Of a stretch of 61,310 nucleotides of DNA, positions 30,915 through 39,955 are shown one piece after another. The notes beneath the pieces were generated by a model. That model was given only the letters and a program-made list of their open reading frames with translations, searched no databases and was not told the origin of the DNA. The stretch covers positions 1 to 61,310 of the forward strand of contig JBICID010000079.1 of the NCBI GenBank assembly GCA_043101615.1, written 5' to 3'. The DNA comes from JBLHKT01 sp043101615 (GTDB taxonomy: Bacteria; Planctomycetota; Phycisphaerae; Phycisphaerales; UBA1924). The position numbers and the translations under genes are program-made. Numbering within the stretch: position 1 is the stretch's first letter; each line of letters begins with the position of its first letter.

Positions 30915-31436
30915 GTGAGCGCGCTGGGCGCCGCCATCGTGATCGTGTGCGCCTGGCTGGGCGTGCTGGTGACGCTGATCACCCTGCCCGGCACCTGGAT
31001 GGCGGTGCTGGTGGCCCTGATCGTGAAGTGGTGGCGCCCGGAGCTGATCGACGGCTGGTGGGCCATCGGGATCGCGGTTGGGCTGGCGGTGCTGGGCGAG
31101 GTCGCGGAGTTCGGGGCCGGGGCGGTCGGCTCGCGCCGGGCGGGCGGCTCGCGTTCCGGGGCCGCGGGGGCCCTGGTGGGCGGGCTGGCGGGTGGCGTGC
31201 TCGGGACGGTGGCGATCCCGCTGCCGGTGCTGGGGACGATCCTGGGGGCGGTGATCGGCGCGGGCGTCGGGGCCGTGCTCGCCGAGCGCGGGCACGCGGG
31301 CCGGACGTGGGGGGATAGCTTCCGGAGCGGGCAGGGGGCCGCGATGGGGCGTGCGATCTCGGTGGTGGTCAAGGGCGCGATCTCGGCGCTGATCGCGCTG
31401 GTGCTCACGCTGTCTGTGCTGATCGAGGGGTTCTGA
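30915..31436 (+). CDS. DUF456 membrane protein
   Basis: This 173-residue hydrophobic protein of the DUF456 family has several membrane segments and the characteristic glycine-rich hairpins (FGAGAVGSRRAGGSRSGAAG, GGLAGGVLGTVAIPLPVLGT, GAVIGAGVGAVLAERG). The start is GTG. The family's function is unknown, although its glycine-zipper repeats suggest oligomers in the membrane. It is probably co-transcribed with the upstream membrane-protein gene. Confidence 0.87.
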   Translation: MSALGAAIVIVCAWLGVLVTLITLPGTWMAVLVALIVKWWRPELIDGWWAIGIAVGLAVLGEVAEFGAGAVGSRRAGGSRSGAAGALVGGLAGGVLGTVAIPLPVLGTILGAVIGAGVGAVLAERGHAGRTWGDSFRSGQGAAMGRAISVVVKGAISALIALVLTLSVLIEGF

Positions 31437-31485
31437 GCGTCCGCAAGGGGCCCTCAACGGGGTCGAACCCCGGATCGCGCGGGTC

Positions 31486-31491
31486 GGTATG
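31486..31491 (+). promoter_or_regulatory. Possible -10 of the phoH-like gene
   Basis: TATGCT lies about 62 nt before the preferred ATG at 31554, which has GGGAGC as a ribosome-binding site. Confidence 0.35.
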
Positions 31492-31553
31492 CTGGGATGT
31501 CCCGGGCACGGATGTCCGGGCGCCGGAGAGAACGAGATCGGGAGCGTGGCTCC

Positions 31554-33026
31554 ATGCGTGACGTGATCGAGCGCGAGGTGGACGTGGCAGAACGCAGGTC
31601 GCCGGAGGACGCGAAGGGGGGCGGCGCTCCGGGCGAGGTGAGTGTGAAGTACTTCGTGCTCGACACGAACGTGCTGCTGCACAACCCCGACGCCCTGTTC
31701 GTCTTCCAGGAGAACCACATCGTCATCCCGTACCCGGTGATCGAGGAGCTCGACGCCATGAAGCGTCGGGAGGACGACGTCGGGCGCAACGCCCGCGCCT
31801 GCATCCGCAACCTCGACCGCCTCCGCGAGCTCGGGCGCCTCACCGACGGCGTGGACCTCTCCGGCGTGCCCGGCCAGAGCGCCAGCGGGCGCGTGATGAT
31901 CGACGTCGAGGAGCGCGAGCGCCCCCCGGTCATCGCCAAGGAGATGCCCGACAACCGCATCATCGCGGTCGCCTGGGACCTCAAGCGCGCCGGCAAGCGG
32001 GCCGTGTTCGTCTCCAAGGACCTCTCGGCCCGCATCAAGAGCGACTCGCACGGCATCCGCACCGAGGACTTCGAGAACCAGAAGGTCGACGCCGACCGCC
32101 TCTACCGCGGCTACCTCGAGGTCGCCACCCCGCGCGAGCTCATCGACGACCTCTACCGCGACCGGCTGCTCGAGCTGGACCGCATGGCCGACTTCCTGGC
32201 CGAGACCGACGAGGAGGGCAACACCACCGCGCGCGAGCTCGTGCCCAACCAGTTCGCGATCCTCAAGGACGTCGAGGACGAGGCCCACTCAGGCCTCGGG
32301 CGACGCCTGGGCGACACCGCCCAGATGATCCCCGTCAGCCCGCAGAAAAAGCCCACCTTCGGCATCATGGCGCGCAACGTCCAGCAGACCATGGCCCTCG
32401 ACCTGCTGCTCGACGACGAGATCAAGCTCGTCACCCTGCTCGGCACCGCCGGCACCGGCAAGACCCTGCTCGCCCTCGCCGCCGGCATGACCAAGGTCTT
32501 CGCCGAGCAGCGCTACGACAAGCTCCTGGTCGCCCGACCCATCATGCCCATGGGACGCGACATCGGCTACCTCCCCGGCGACAAGGACGAGAAGCTCGGC
32601 GCCTGGATGCAGCCCATCTTCGACAACCTCACCTACCTCCTCAGCACGCGAGGCAGCCCCAACCAGCAGGCCGAGAGCCACTCCAGCGAACAGCGCATGG
32701 ACAAGCTCATGGCCGACGGCAAGCTCGTCCTCGAGCCGCTCACCTACATCCGCGGACGCTCCATCCCCCACCAGTTCATGATCGTGGACGAGGCCCAGAA
32801 CCTCACACCCCACGAGGTCAAGACCATCGTCAGCCGCGTCGGCGAGGGCACCAAGATCATCCTCACCGGCGACATCGGCCAGATCGACAACCCCTACCTC
32901 GACCGCTCCAGCAACGGCCTGTCCTACACCGTCGAGAAGCTCCGGGGCAGCGGCCTGGTCGGGCACGTCACCCTCGCCCGCAGCGAACGCAGCGAACTCG
33001 CCAGCCTCGCCGCCGCGAAGCTCTGA
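31554..33026 (+). CDS. PhoH family ATPase with N-terminal PIN domain (YlaK-like)
   Basis: This 490-residue protein joins a PIN-type nuclease domain (YFVLDTNVLLHNP at about residue 32, IPYPVIEELDAMKRR) to a PhoH ATPase domain. The ATPase domain has Walker A LLGTAGTGKTLLAL, ARPIMPMGRDIGYLPG, Walker B MIVDEAQNLTPHE and the ILTGDIGQID sensor. PIN-PhoH proteins are RNA-unwinding ribonucleases. ATG at 31554 is preferred over 31497 because a purine-rich site lies before it. The stop lies 62 bp from the end of the convergent lipoprotein gene, with a hairpin between. Confidence 0.92.
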   Translation: MRDVIEREVDVAERRSPEDAKGGGAPGEVSVKYFVLDTNVLLHNPDALFVFQENHIVIPYPVIEELDAMKRREDDVGRNARACIRNLDRLRELGRLTDGVDLSGVPGQSASGRVMIDVEERERPPVIAKEMPDNRIIAVAWDLKRAGKRAVFVSKDLSARIKSDSHGIRTEDFENQKVDADRLYRGYLEVATPRELIDDLYRDRLLELDRMADFLAETDEEGNTTARELVPNQFAILKDVEDEAHSGLGRRLGDTAQMIPVSPQKKPTFGIMARNVQQTMALDLLLDDEIKLVTLLGTAGTGKTLLALAAGMTKVFAEQRYDKLLVARPIMPMGRDIGYLPGDKDEKLGAWMQPIFDNLTYLLSTRGSPNQQAESHSSEQRMDKLMADGKLVLEPLTYIRGRSIPHQFMIVDEAQNLTPHEVKTIVSRVGEGTKIILTGDIGQIDNPYLDRSSNGLSYTVEKLRGSGLVGHVTLARSERSELASLAAAKL

Positions 33027-33047
33027 CCACTCCCCGCCCTGTCGGCA

Positions 33048-33066
33048 GCCGGGCCCGAGGCCCGGC
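33048..33066. terminator. Hairpin between convergent genes
   Basis: GCCGGGCC-CGA-GGCCCGGC is a perfect 8-bp stem between the ends of the phoH-like gene and the TPR lipoprotein gene. It has no T-run on either side, so it is only a plausible bidirectional terminator. Confidence 0.45.
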
Positions 33067-33088
33067 GTGGTGGCGGCGATGGCAAGAG

Positions 33089-33718
33089 TCAGTTGGCGCT
33101 CTCGTAGAGCTGGTCGCGCAGCGCAGCCTCGACCCGGAACCGCTGCTCGGTGAAGAACTCACGCCACTCCGGGTCGGTCTCGTTCATCAGCGCCGTGCGG
33201 ATCCACTCCTCGATGGTGTAGTCCGCGGCGTTGATCAGCGCGGCCGCACGGGTCGCCCCACGCAGCGCCGGACGGTAGTTCGGGTCCCGGTTCAGCGCCT
33301 CGGAGTAGTACCGCAGCGCCGTCTCGGCGTACCCCGCCCGGTGGTACGTCAGCCCGCGGTTGAACGCCGGACGCGGGTCGCGCGTGTTCAGGAACGCCGC
33401 CTCCCCGAACGCGTCCGCCGCGAGCTGGTACTCGCCCTGCGACAGCAGCAGCTCGCCCAGGTTGTTCCACGTCGCGAACACCGACGGGTCCTTGGCCAGC
33501 GACTCCCGGTACAGCTCCTCGGCCCGGTCCAGGCGAGCCGGGTCGCCGGTCACACGCCCAGACTCGTGGATCTCGTACGCACGCTCCGCGATGTCGATCG
33601 CCTCGGCGCGACGCAGGGCCGCCTCCGCGGCCGCGTCCGCAAAGTCCGGGTTGCGCTCCGTGACGCAGGCGGGCAGGAGCGTGGCGAGCGCGAGGGTGGC
33701 GAGGAGTCTGGTCTTCAT
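33089..33718 (-). CDS. TPR-repeat lipoprotein at the end of the type II secretion operon
   Basis: This 209-residue lipoprotein has the signal LLATLALATLLPAC. It contains tetratricopeptide-like repeats (SVFATWNNLGELLLSQGEYQ, PRPAFNRGLTYHRAGYAETA, ALRYYSEALNRDPNYRPALR). Such lipoproteins often act as assembly factors (pilotins) for secretin rings. Its position 31 nt downstream of the GspM-like gene, on the same strand, fits that role but does not prove it. Confidence 0.83.
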   Translation of the reverse strand: MKTRLLATLALATLLPACVTERNPDFADAAAEAALRRAEAIDIAERAYEIHESGRVTGDPARLDRAEELYRESLAKDPSVFATWNNLGELLLSQGEYQLAADAFGEAAFLNTRDPRPAFNRGLTYHRAGYAETALRYYSEALNRDPNYRPALRGATRAAALINAADYTIEEWIRTALMNETDPEWREFFTEQRFRVEAALRDQLYESAN

Positions 33719-33749
33719 GGTTGGCGTCCGTGCGTGCTGGAGGACGGGG

Positions 33750-34358
33750 TCAGTTGGTCTTCTCTGTCCGGGCGAACGCGACGTCCATCCGCCACTGCTG
33801 CTCGGGCGTCTGGCTCGGCGTGCGCCCGCGGGCGATGGGCGAGGTCAGCCGCAGCGTGATCTCCTCGGCACGCATGCCGGGGACGGTCGTGACGGTGCGG
33901 TCGATCCAGTCCAGGATCTCGCTCAGCGAGTCGTCGCTGATGTTGTCGTACGAGAACACCGCGGTGCGGGCGCCGGGCGTCGTGAGCGGGCGGTAGCCCG
34001 TGTCGGGGATGCCCACCTCCACCCCGGACCGCTGGGCCAGGCCAGCCAGGTCCGAGATCATCGTCGGCACCGGGTCGTGCACCCGGATGTTGTCCGTGTC
34101 GCTCGCCGCGCTCTGCAGGGCCTGGTACTCCGCCGCCAGCGCCCCCGCCTGCTGGATGCGACCGATCTGTGTGGACCACGTCCCGCGGGCTCTGGCCAGC
34201 GAGATCAGGGCCGCCACCACCAGCACCACGCCCACCAGCAGCACGATCCCGCCCAGCACGATCAGGCCGGTCGGGCGGTTCCGCCGGTCCGCCGCCGCCG
34301 CCGCGGAGGCAAGGTCGTCGCGGTCCTCACGCGTCAGGATGGCGTTGTCGTTGATCAC
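33750..34358 (-). CDS. GspM/PilO-like secretion system protein
   Basis: This 202-residue bitopic membrane protein has one helix at about residues 30-55 (GLIVLGGIVLLVGVVLVVAA). A coiled-coil-like segment follows, then a ferredoxin-like periplasmic domain (RTAVFSYDNISDDSLSEILD). That layout matches GspM/PilO, which form the inner-membrane platform with GspL and GspC. Sequence similarity is weak, so the call rests on layout and position. The GTG start overlaps the upstream stop and has GGAGG 7 nt before it. Confidence 0.65.
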   Translation of the reverse strand: MINDNAILTREDRDDLASAAAAADRRNRPTGLIVLGGIVLLVGVVLVVAALISLARARGTWSTQIGRIQQAGALAAEYQALQSAASDTDNIRVHDPVPTMISDLAGLAQRSGVEVGIPDTGYRPLTTPGARTAVFSYDNISDDSLSEILDWIDRTVTTVPGMRAEEITLRLTSPIARGRTPSQTPEQQWRMDVAFARTEKTN

Positions 34359-35971
34359 GGCGAGGCCTCCCGGGGCGGCTGCACCCACGTCGCGTTGAAC
34401 GAGGCGCGGATCTCCCCCGTGTTGGGGACCTGGTCCAGCGTCGGCGTCCCCCAGTTCAGCGGGAGACCGCCGATCGAACGCAGCGAGACCCCGAGCTGCT
34501 CCGCCGTGCTCAGGTCGGGCGTGATCACCTGGAAGTTCACCGCCACCGACGACACCGACAGGCTCGACAGCTTGATCCCCGGCACGCCCAGCACCAGCGA
34601 CAGCGTGTCGAACGTCTCGGCCACCGGGGCCGGCGCCTGCTCGTTGGTCGGCGCCAGCGCACGGCGCTGGTTCGCGACCGTCTCGCGCAGGCGCGTCAGC
34701 GCGAACGGGTCGCCCGCCAGCGCGGGGTCCACCGTCGCGATCGTGTCGCGGAACTCGCCCGACAGCGCCGGGATCTCGCGCGAGTAGCGGTTCGCGCGGC
34801 CGAACAGCGCCATCGCGACGACCACGAACCCCACCCCCAGCACCATCAGCGCGATCCCCGCCCAGCGGAACAGCGACCGGTGGGCCGAGCCCGGGCGACG
34901 CGTCAACGCCACCAGCTGCGTCCCGTGCGAGCCCTCGATCGGGGCCGCCTCGGGCGAGGCCAGCCGGCGAAGGGTCAGGCCCACCGCGTCGGGCTCGTCC
35001 ACCACGTCCACCGAGGCGTCGTGCCAGCGGGCCGCCAGCGATTCGCCGACACGCGCCGGCGTCATCCCCTCGTCGCCCAGGGGCGAGGGCGAGCCCACGC
35101 ACACGATCCGGGACGGCGCCAGCCCCGTCTGCGCCGCCCACGCCAGCCAGTCCTGCGCCAGCCGACCGATCTCGGCGTCCGTCACCACCGCGCGACGCTC
35201 GATCTCGCCCACCGTGTCCAGCCCCAGCCGCTGCACGTCGCGGTCCACCGCGGTCCGCACACGCATCGAGCCCGCCGCCAGCAGGTCACCCGCCGACGAC
35301 CACGACCAGACCAGCCGCTGCGCCAGCGGGTCGATCAGGACCACCGCCGTCACAGGCGCGTCCGTGCTCACCACCCGGTCCCCCCGGAACGAGCCCCGGT
35401 GCGCCAGCGGGCTCGAGGGGTCCCACACCCGGGCCGCGGCGTGCCACAGCGAGCACACCGTCTCCACGCGGATGCCGCGACGGTCCAGGGCGTCCAGCAT
35501 CAGGCGCACGGTCGCGTCGGGCATCGCCAGCACGGGCGTACGCGACCGCGGGGCGGTCGCCACGCCGGACGGGCCGGACGGCGCCAGCGGCTCCAGCGAG
35601 AGCTCGCCCGGCAGGTCCGGGAAACGCCCCGAGGTCAGCTCCGCGGAGGCCTCCGAGTACGGGTCGTCCCCCTCGGGCATCCCCTGCGACTCGATCATCG
35701 AGCGCACGGTGCTCGGGTTGGTGTCCGGCAGCGACAGCCACGAGCACGCCCCGCCGTCCGCGTCCACGCACAGCGTGTCGATCGCCCGCACCGGGCCGGA
35801 CAGGTCCTTGCCCTGGATCCACTCCGCCCCGGACTCCGCGGCGATCGCGAAGTCGTGCGGCTTGTACGCCGAGGCGTCCCAGTGATCGTCCGAGCTCTCC
35901 GTGACCAGCCGGATACCCCCGAGGCGTCCGCCGCGGTCGTCACGTTCGAGGTAGGCCACTCTGGTGGTCAT
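34355..35971 (-). CDS. GspL / PilM-PilN-like secretion platform protein
   Basis: This 538-residue protein has a cytoplasmic actin-fold-like region to about residue 365 (AVVLIDPLAQRLVWSWSSAG, AQTGLAPSRIVCVGSP). A membrane helix follows at about 368-390 (LFRWAGIALMVLGVGFVVVA), then a 148-residue periplasmic domain like PilN or the GspL C-terminus (SLSVSSVAVNFQVITPD). The order and membrane layout match GspL, which links the GspE ATPase to the inner membrane. No motif is diagnostic, and it would be missed by strict GspL searches. It overlaps the GspM-like gene. Confidence 0.65.
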   Translation of the reverse strand: MTTRVAYLERDDRGGRLGGIRLVTESSDDHWDASAYKPHDFAIAAESGAEWIQGKDLSGPVRAIDTLCVDADGGACSWLSLPDTNPSTVRSMIESQGMPEGDDPYSEASAELTSGRFPDLPGELSLEPLAPSGPSGVATAPRSRTPVLAMPDATVRLMLDALDRRGIRVETVCSLWHAAARVWDPSSPLAHRGSFRGDRVVSTDAPVTAVVLIDPLAQRLVWSWSSAGDLLAAGSMRVRTAVDRDVQRLGLDTVGEIERRAVVTDAEIGRLAQDWLAWAAQTGLAPSRIVCVGSPSPLGDEGMTPARVGESLAARWHDASVDVVDEPDAVGLTLRRLASPEAAPIEGSHGTQLVALTRRPGSAHRSLFRWAGIALMVLGVGFVVVAMALFGRANRYSREIPALSGEFRDTIATVDPALAGDPFALTRLRETVANQRRALAPTNEQAPAPVAETFDTLSLVLGVPGIKLSSLSVSSVAVNFQVITPDLSTAEQLGVSLRSIGGLPLNWGTPTLDQVPNTGEIRASFNATWVQPPREASP

Positions 35972-36010
35972 GCGGCTGGGGTCTCCGGGCGTTCCGCCGA
36001 GGGCGTGGGG

Positions 36011-36877
36011 TCAGTCGTTGTCGCGCCCGGGCTGGCGCGCGTTGCGGAGCTGGTTCTGGATGGCACGCTCCATCATCTCGTCCGCCCGCTCCTGCGACAG
36101 GGTGCCGTTTTCCACCGCACGCTGCAGCGCCTGGCGACGACGCTCCATCGGGTCCTCGGTCTCCCGCTCCGCCGCCGCGGCGTCGCGCTCGCTGTCGACA
36201 TCGCCCCCGCGACGGCGCCCCCCGAAGCGGTCCTCCACGTTGCGGGGGGCGTTGCGGGCAGCCTCCGCGATGTTGGACGGCACGCCCGGGCCCGCGCCCT
36301 CCGGGGCGGCGAGCGTGGAGAACGCCGGCCGGTCGCCGTCGGCCCGTGCCAGGTCGATGCTCACCGTTGCCCCGTTGTGCTCGATGTAGATCGTCCGGTC
36401 GTCGGCCCGCTTCAGCACCGCGTCCTCGTCCTCGAGGGGCAGGCGGGCGTCCTCCGCGACCACACGCTGGCGCCCACCGTCGATGGACACCAGCGCCATC
36501 CGCTTCTCGCCCACCGTCATGGTGCCCAGGAAGGACACGCGCGAGGCCAGGCCGGTCGGCGTCGTCGTGACCGGGGTCTCCGGATCGGTGACGGGGTTCT
36601 CGACCTCCGGCTCCTTGATCTCCACCCGCGGGGCGTTGTCCAGCAGCGCCAGACGCGCCTCGATCGCCTCGGGCTGCAGCCGGAACGACGCGTCCGCCTG
36701 CCCCGTGTTCGCCGTCGGCATCACCCCGGGGTCACCCGGAAGGGACGCACGACGCTCCGGGGCAGATCGCGGGATCAGGATCGCGATCAGCACGGCGCAC
36801 AGCACACCCACCAGGGCGACGCCCTGCGCGACGAGCTTGAACTGGTTGGCCGCGGATCTGGTCATGTGCTGGGACAC
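36011..36877 (-). CDS. GspC/PilP-like secretion protein
   Basis: This 288-residue protein has one membrane helix at about residues 17-38 and a Pro/Thr linker. A small periplasmic domain (SRVSFLGTMTVGEKRMALVS and following strands) resembles the homology region of GspC or PilP that touches the secretin. The C-terminal third is charged and helical (ERRRQALQRAVENGTLSQER). The GTG start is supported by GGGAGGAGG 6 nt upstream; an ATG at 36865 is the alternative. Its place between the GspK- and GspL-like genes supports the role; sequence similarity is modest. Confidence 0.62.
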   Translation of the reverse strand: MSQHMTRSAANQFKLVAQGVALVGVLCAVLIAILIPRSAPERRASLPGDPGVMPTANTGQADASFRLQPEAIEARLALLDNAPRVEIKEPEVENPVTDPETPVTTTPTGLASRVSFLGTMTVGEKRMALVSIDGGRQRVVAEDARLPLEDEDAVLKRADDRTIYIEHNGATVSIDLARADGDRPAFSTLAAPEGAGPGVPSNIAEAARNAPRNVEDRFGGRRRGGDVDSERDAAAAERETEDPMERRRQALQRAVENGTLSQERADEMMERAIQNQLRNARQPGRDND

Positions 36878-36923
36878 GCGTGTCCTCCTCCCACTTCGGC
36901 CTTGCGGCCTGCGATGCTTGAGG

Positions 36924-37760
36924 TTAGGGGGCCCTGAGCGGGTTGTGTGCGGGCGTCTGGCTCAGCGGGACCGGCCCCCACTCCAGAAAGCCGCCTGAAA
37001 CGTTGAAATCGGTGCTGACACCGCTGGTGTTCGAATTCAGGACCGTCAGCCCCTCGTACCGGGCCACGACCTCGCCGGACCCCACCCCGCGCTTGACCTC
37101 GACGTGCACACGCCACAGCGTCGTGGTCGTGGTGAACAGCCGATACATCAGCGAACGCTCGTCGTTGTCCAGCTCCGCGTCGATCCCCGCCTGCGAGAGC
37201 GTGTTGCGGTTGGCCCCGCCACGGTTGGCGAACAGCTCGTTGGCCAGACGCTCGCTCTTGGCCGGGTCCGGGGTCACCGCGAACGCCCCGGCGGTGATCA
37301 GGTGCCGGTCGGCGTAGGACAGGTCGATCGCCACCGGGCCCACGGCACGCGTGCGGGCGGCGTACGCCTCCTCGGGCAGGTTGGTGTTCAGGTGCGCCAG
37401 GATCCGGGCCGCGGGCTCGACGTCCTCCGAGTCCAGGTTCGTCAGGTCCGACAGGGCGCTGCCCTGCCCGGAACGCAGGTAGATCGAGATGACCGAGCCG
37501 TCCTCGAACGTCAGGTCGAACGCGTGCCCGTTCTCGCCCAGCAGCGTCGGGATGCTGATGGCGTTCTGCACGCGCAGCCACACCTGCACCGCCGCCTGCA
37601 GGCCCATCGCACCGTGGTGCTCCTTGTAGGCGTCCACCTGGCGGGTCACGGTGTTGGCGGTGCTGATCTGACGCTGGGCCGTGGAGGCCGCCAGCATCCC
37701 CACCACCAGCAGCAGCAGCAGAACCACGGGGAGCACGTAGGCGCGTCTGGCGTGCATCAC
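36924..37760 (-). CDS. GspK-like minor pseudopilin
   Basis: This 278-residue type II secretion minor pseudopilin has the N-terminal hydrophobic stretch AYVLPVVLLLLLVVGMLAAS. As in GspK, Glu at +5 is absent. A large, mostly helical domain follows (DVEPAARILAHLNTNLPEEA), where GspK caps the pseudopilus tip. It starts with overlapping GTG/ATG codons inside the end of the GspJ gene, indicating coupling. Similarity outside the N-terminus is low. Confidence 0.75.
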   Translation of the reverse strand: MMHARRAYVLPVVLLLLLVVGMLAASTAQRQISTANTVTRQVDAYKEHHGAMGLQAAVQVWLRVQNAISIPTLLGENGHAFDLTFEDGSVISIYLRSGQGSALSDLTNLDSEDVEPAARILAHLNTNLPEEAYAARTRAVGPVAIDLSYADRHLITAGAFAVTPDPAKSERLANELFANRGGANRNTLSQAGIDAELDNDERSLMYRLFTTTTTLWRVHVEVKRGVGSGEVVARYEGLTVLNSNTSGVSTDFNVSGGFLEWGPVPLSQTPAHNPLRAP

Positions 37761-38767
37761 GGCCTGCCCTCGTTCATGCGGCGCAGGGAGTTGTCCGACC
37801 CGCCCCGGTTCGGGGTGGTCCCCACCCCCCCGGTCCCGCCCGCGCCGCCCACGCCGGTGTCCTCGTCCTGTGCGCCGGCCCCCGCGGCGATCTCGATGTC
37901 CTCTGGCTCCCCGTACGCCCAGCCGATCTCGAACAGCCAGTTGGCGTACGCCTGCGTCTGGCCACGGAACTCGAGCTCGAAGTACGCGGGCAGGTCACCG
38001 TTGGTGGTGCACTGGTACGCGTCCTTGCGCACGCCCCGGTGGAAGGCCTTCCAGTACGCCTCGCGCAGCCCCGACGCCAGGCGGACCGCGGAGGCCAGGC
38101 GACGGGCCTCCGCGTCCGGGTCGCCGGCGCCGTCGGGCACCGGGTCGTACCCGGCCTCGAGCTGCTCGACCTCGTCGGCCGTCATGCGCCGCCACCACAG
38201 GCTCCAGCCGCGGTCCGGGTCCGACGGGTCCGCCGCGGGCGTGTCCACCATCGGGTTCTCGATCCCAAGACGCTCCATCACCGCCTCGCGGTCGCCGTCG
38301 CGCCGGAACTCGAACACGCACCGGGCCGAGCCCCCCGCCCCGTCGGCCGTCGCGAAATTCAGGCTCTCGGCGTCCTCCTCCAGGAAGGCCCGGCGCGCCG
38401 CCGGGCCCTGCAGGGCCCCCGGGACCGGCGTGGCCCGCAGCACCACCTCCAGACGCTGCCACCCGCTGACCGGGTCGGGCTCCAGGATGATCCGCGGGCG
38501 CCCCAGCGTGGACAGGTCCGGCGGGTTCTCCGAGTCCTGCGCGTTGCCGTGCACCACCAGCAGCGACATGAACGTGTTCCGCAGCACCGTCTGGGTCAGG
38601 TACGACTCGCCCTGCACGCGCGTGACCCGCTCGGACGACTCGTCCACCGATCCCGCGGAGTAGAAGATCCCCCCCGCGAGCACCAGGCACAGCGCCCCGA
38701 TCGTCATCGCGAGCATCAGCTCCAGCAGGGTGAACCCGCGACGGGATGGGACGGGTTCGCCGATCAT
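37757..38767 (-). CDS. GspJ-like minor pseudopilin
   Basis: This 336-residue protein has a prepilin signal (SRRGFTLLELMLAMTIGALC, cleavage after Gly, Glu at +5). Long beta-rich segments follow (RPRIILEPDPVSGWQRLEVV, SARCVFEFRRDGD), as in GspJ. The C-terminal 50 residues are Gly-rich. It is longer than typical GspJ (about 200). The start overlaps the stop of the preceding gene (ATGA). The order G-I-J-K is canonical for type II secretion operons; a GspH gene is not present. Confidence 0.8.
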   Translation of the reverse strand: MIGEPVPSRRGFTLLELMLAMTIGALCLVLAGGIFYSAGSVDESSERVTRVQGESYLTQTVLRNTFMSLLVVHGNAQDSENPPDLSTLGRPRIILEPDPVSGWQRLEVVLRATPVPGALQGPAARRAFLEEDAESLNFATADGAGGSARCVFEFRRDGDREAVMERLGIENPMVDTPAADPSDPDRGWSLWWRRMTADEVEQLEAGYDPVPDGAGDPDAEARRLASAVRLASGLREAYWKAFHRGVRKDAYQCTTNGDLPAYFELEFRGQTQAYANWLFEIGWAYGEPEDIEIAAGAGAQDEDTGVGGAGGTGGVGTTPNRGGSDNSLRRMNEGRP

Positions 38768-39393
38768 GGCGAGCCCTCGTCCTCGGCGTCCTGGAAGGTG
38801 CCGTCGTTCGTGTCCATGTCGATGCCCTCCTGCAGGTTCTGCATGTTCTGCAGCACCTGCATCAGCCCCTCGGGCGTCGAGAGCAGCTTCTGGAGCGAGT
38901 CCGGGTTGGTCGGCAGCAGCGGGTCGTACACGCGCGACATCGTCACCGAGGGCACGTCGCTGGCGAACCGGGGCGAGCCGCCAGAGTCCTCCGCCAGCCA
39001 CACCCGGAACGTCACCATCTGCACGCGTTCCAGCGACTTCTCCGCCGTGTTGATGTCCGCCCCGGACCGCGCCCCCGCCGGATCGACCTTCGCACCCACC
39101 GACGAGAACTTCCGCGACCAGCGGAAGTACTGCCCGTTGTACTCGATCGGCAGGTTCGGAGAGGGCAGCGACTCCTTGTCGTCCAGGAACTGCAGCACCA
39201 GACGGTTGGCCAGCTCCGCGGCTCCCAGGCGCGCCTGCGACCGCTGCTGGTTCAGGCGGGCGCTGGAGGCGACGTGCGACAGCGTCGCGGTGATCATGCC
39301 CAGCAGCAGCACGCCCAGCACCGCCTCGAGGAAGGTCATGCCGCGCCGCGTGTGGCGCCGGGCGGGGCCTGCATGTGGGCGGGGGGCGGGCAT
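38764..39393 (-). CDS. GspI-like minor pseudopilin
   Basis: This 209-residue protein has an unusually long basic leader before the prepilin cleavage motif RRGMTFLEAVLGVLLLGM (Glu at +5). The body contains the GspI-type helix ARLGAAELANRLVLQFLDD and a short beta part (YNGQYFRWSRKF). The C-terminal third is acidic and Gln/Asn-rich. It starts 18 nt after the gspG stop and overlaps the GspJ gene. Confidence 0.78.
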   Translation of the reverse strand: MPAPRPHAGPARRHTRRGMTFLEAVLGVLLLGMITATLSHVASSARLNQQRSQARLGAAELANRLVLQFLDDKESLPSPNLPIEYNGQYFRWSRKFSSVGAKVDPAGARSGADINTAEKSLERVQMVTFRVWLAEDSGGSPRFASDVPSVTMSRVYDPLLPTNPDSLQKLLSTPEGLMQVLQNMQNLQEGIDMDTNDGTFQDAEDEGSP

Positions 39394-39411
39394 GGGGTCT
39401 CGCGATGGGGC

Positions 39412-39834
39412 TTACTCGGTGTCGAAGTCGGGGGCCCACAGGTCGATGTCGTCGGGGGTGCCCACCTCGCCGTCGGGCCCGCCCGAGACGAGCTGGAACT
39501 TCTGGGCGGACTCGGGCGTGGGCGAGTAGTAGAACGCGTTCTTCCACGCGTCCACGGGCGGGTTGCCGGAGTTGTCCGGCTCGATGTAGTCCGGGACGAG
39601 CTCGAACAGGCTGGCCGGGTAGGCGCCCTTCTCGGTCGCGTAGATCCGAAGCTGCTGCTTGTACTGGTTCATGGTCGCCTTGGTCGTTTTGATGCGGGCA
39701 CGCTTGCCGGCGCCCGCGAAGCTCGCGGCCGCGACCGCGCCCAGCAGCCCGATGATCAGCAGGACCAGGGTGAGCTCGAGCAGCGAGAAGCCTCGGGCGG
39801 AGTGTCGTGCGTTGGTGCGTGCGGTGCGTGTCAT
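39412..39834 (-). CDS. gspG: Type II secretion major pseudopilin GspG
   Basis: This is the main subunit of the periplasmic pseudopilus, 140 residues. Its signal is ARGFSLLELTLVLLIIGLLG. The conserved GspG body follows (ATMNQYKQQLRIYATEKGAY, PPVDAWKNAFYYSP) with the calcium-site loop GGPDGEVGTPDDIDLW near the C-terminus. This is the best-conserved gene of the operon and anchors the operon's identity. A GC-rich hairpin lies in its 120-nt leader. Confidence 0.95.
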   Translation of the reverse strand: MTRTARTNARHSARGFSLLELTLVLLIIGLLGAVAAASFAGAGKRARIKTTKATMNQYKQQLRIYATEKGAYPASLFELVPDYIEPDNSGNPPVDAWKNAFYYSPTPESAQKFQLVSGGPDGEVGTPDDIDLWAPDFDTE

Positions 39835-39852
39835 GGAAGTCTCTCGTGCTGG

Positions 39853-39872
39853 GGGCCGGTGAGAGCCGGCCC
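39853..39872 (-). promoter_or_regulatory. Hairpin in the gspG leader
   Basis: GGGCCGG-TGAGAG-CCGGCCC is a perfect 7-bp stem 19 nt before the gspG ATG. It may stabilise the gspG message at its 5' end or reduce read-through from gspF. Confidence 0.4.
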
Positions 39873-39955
39873 GAGCGTGTAACGCGTGAATCCGGCGTGG
39901 ATTGCGGTGTTCTTTGCCGTCTGGCGGCCTTCGGTCATTCTAGAGGCGGTCCCCG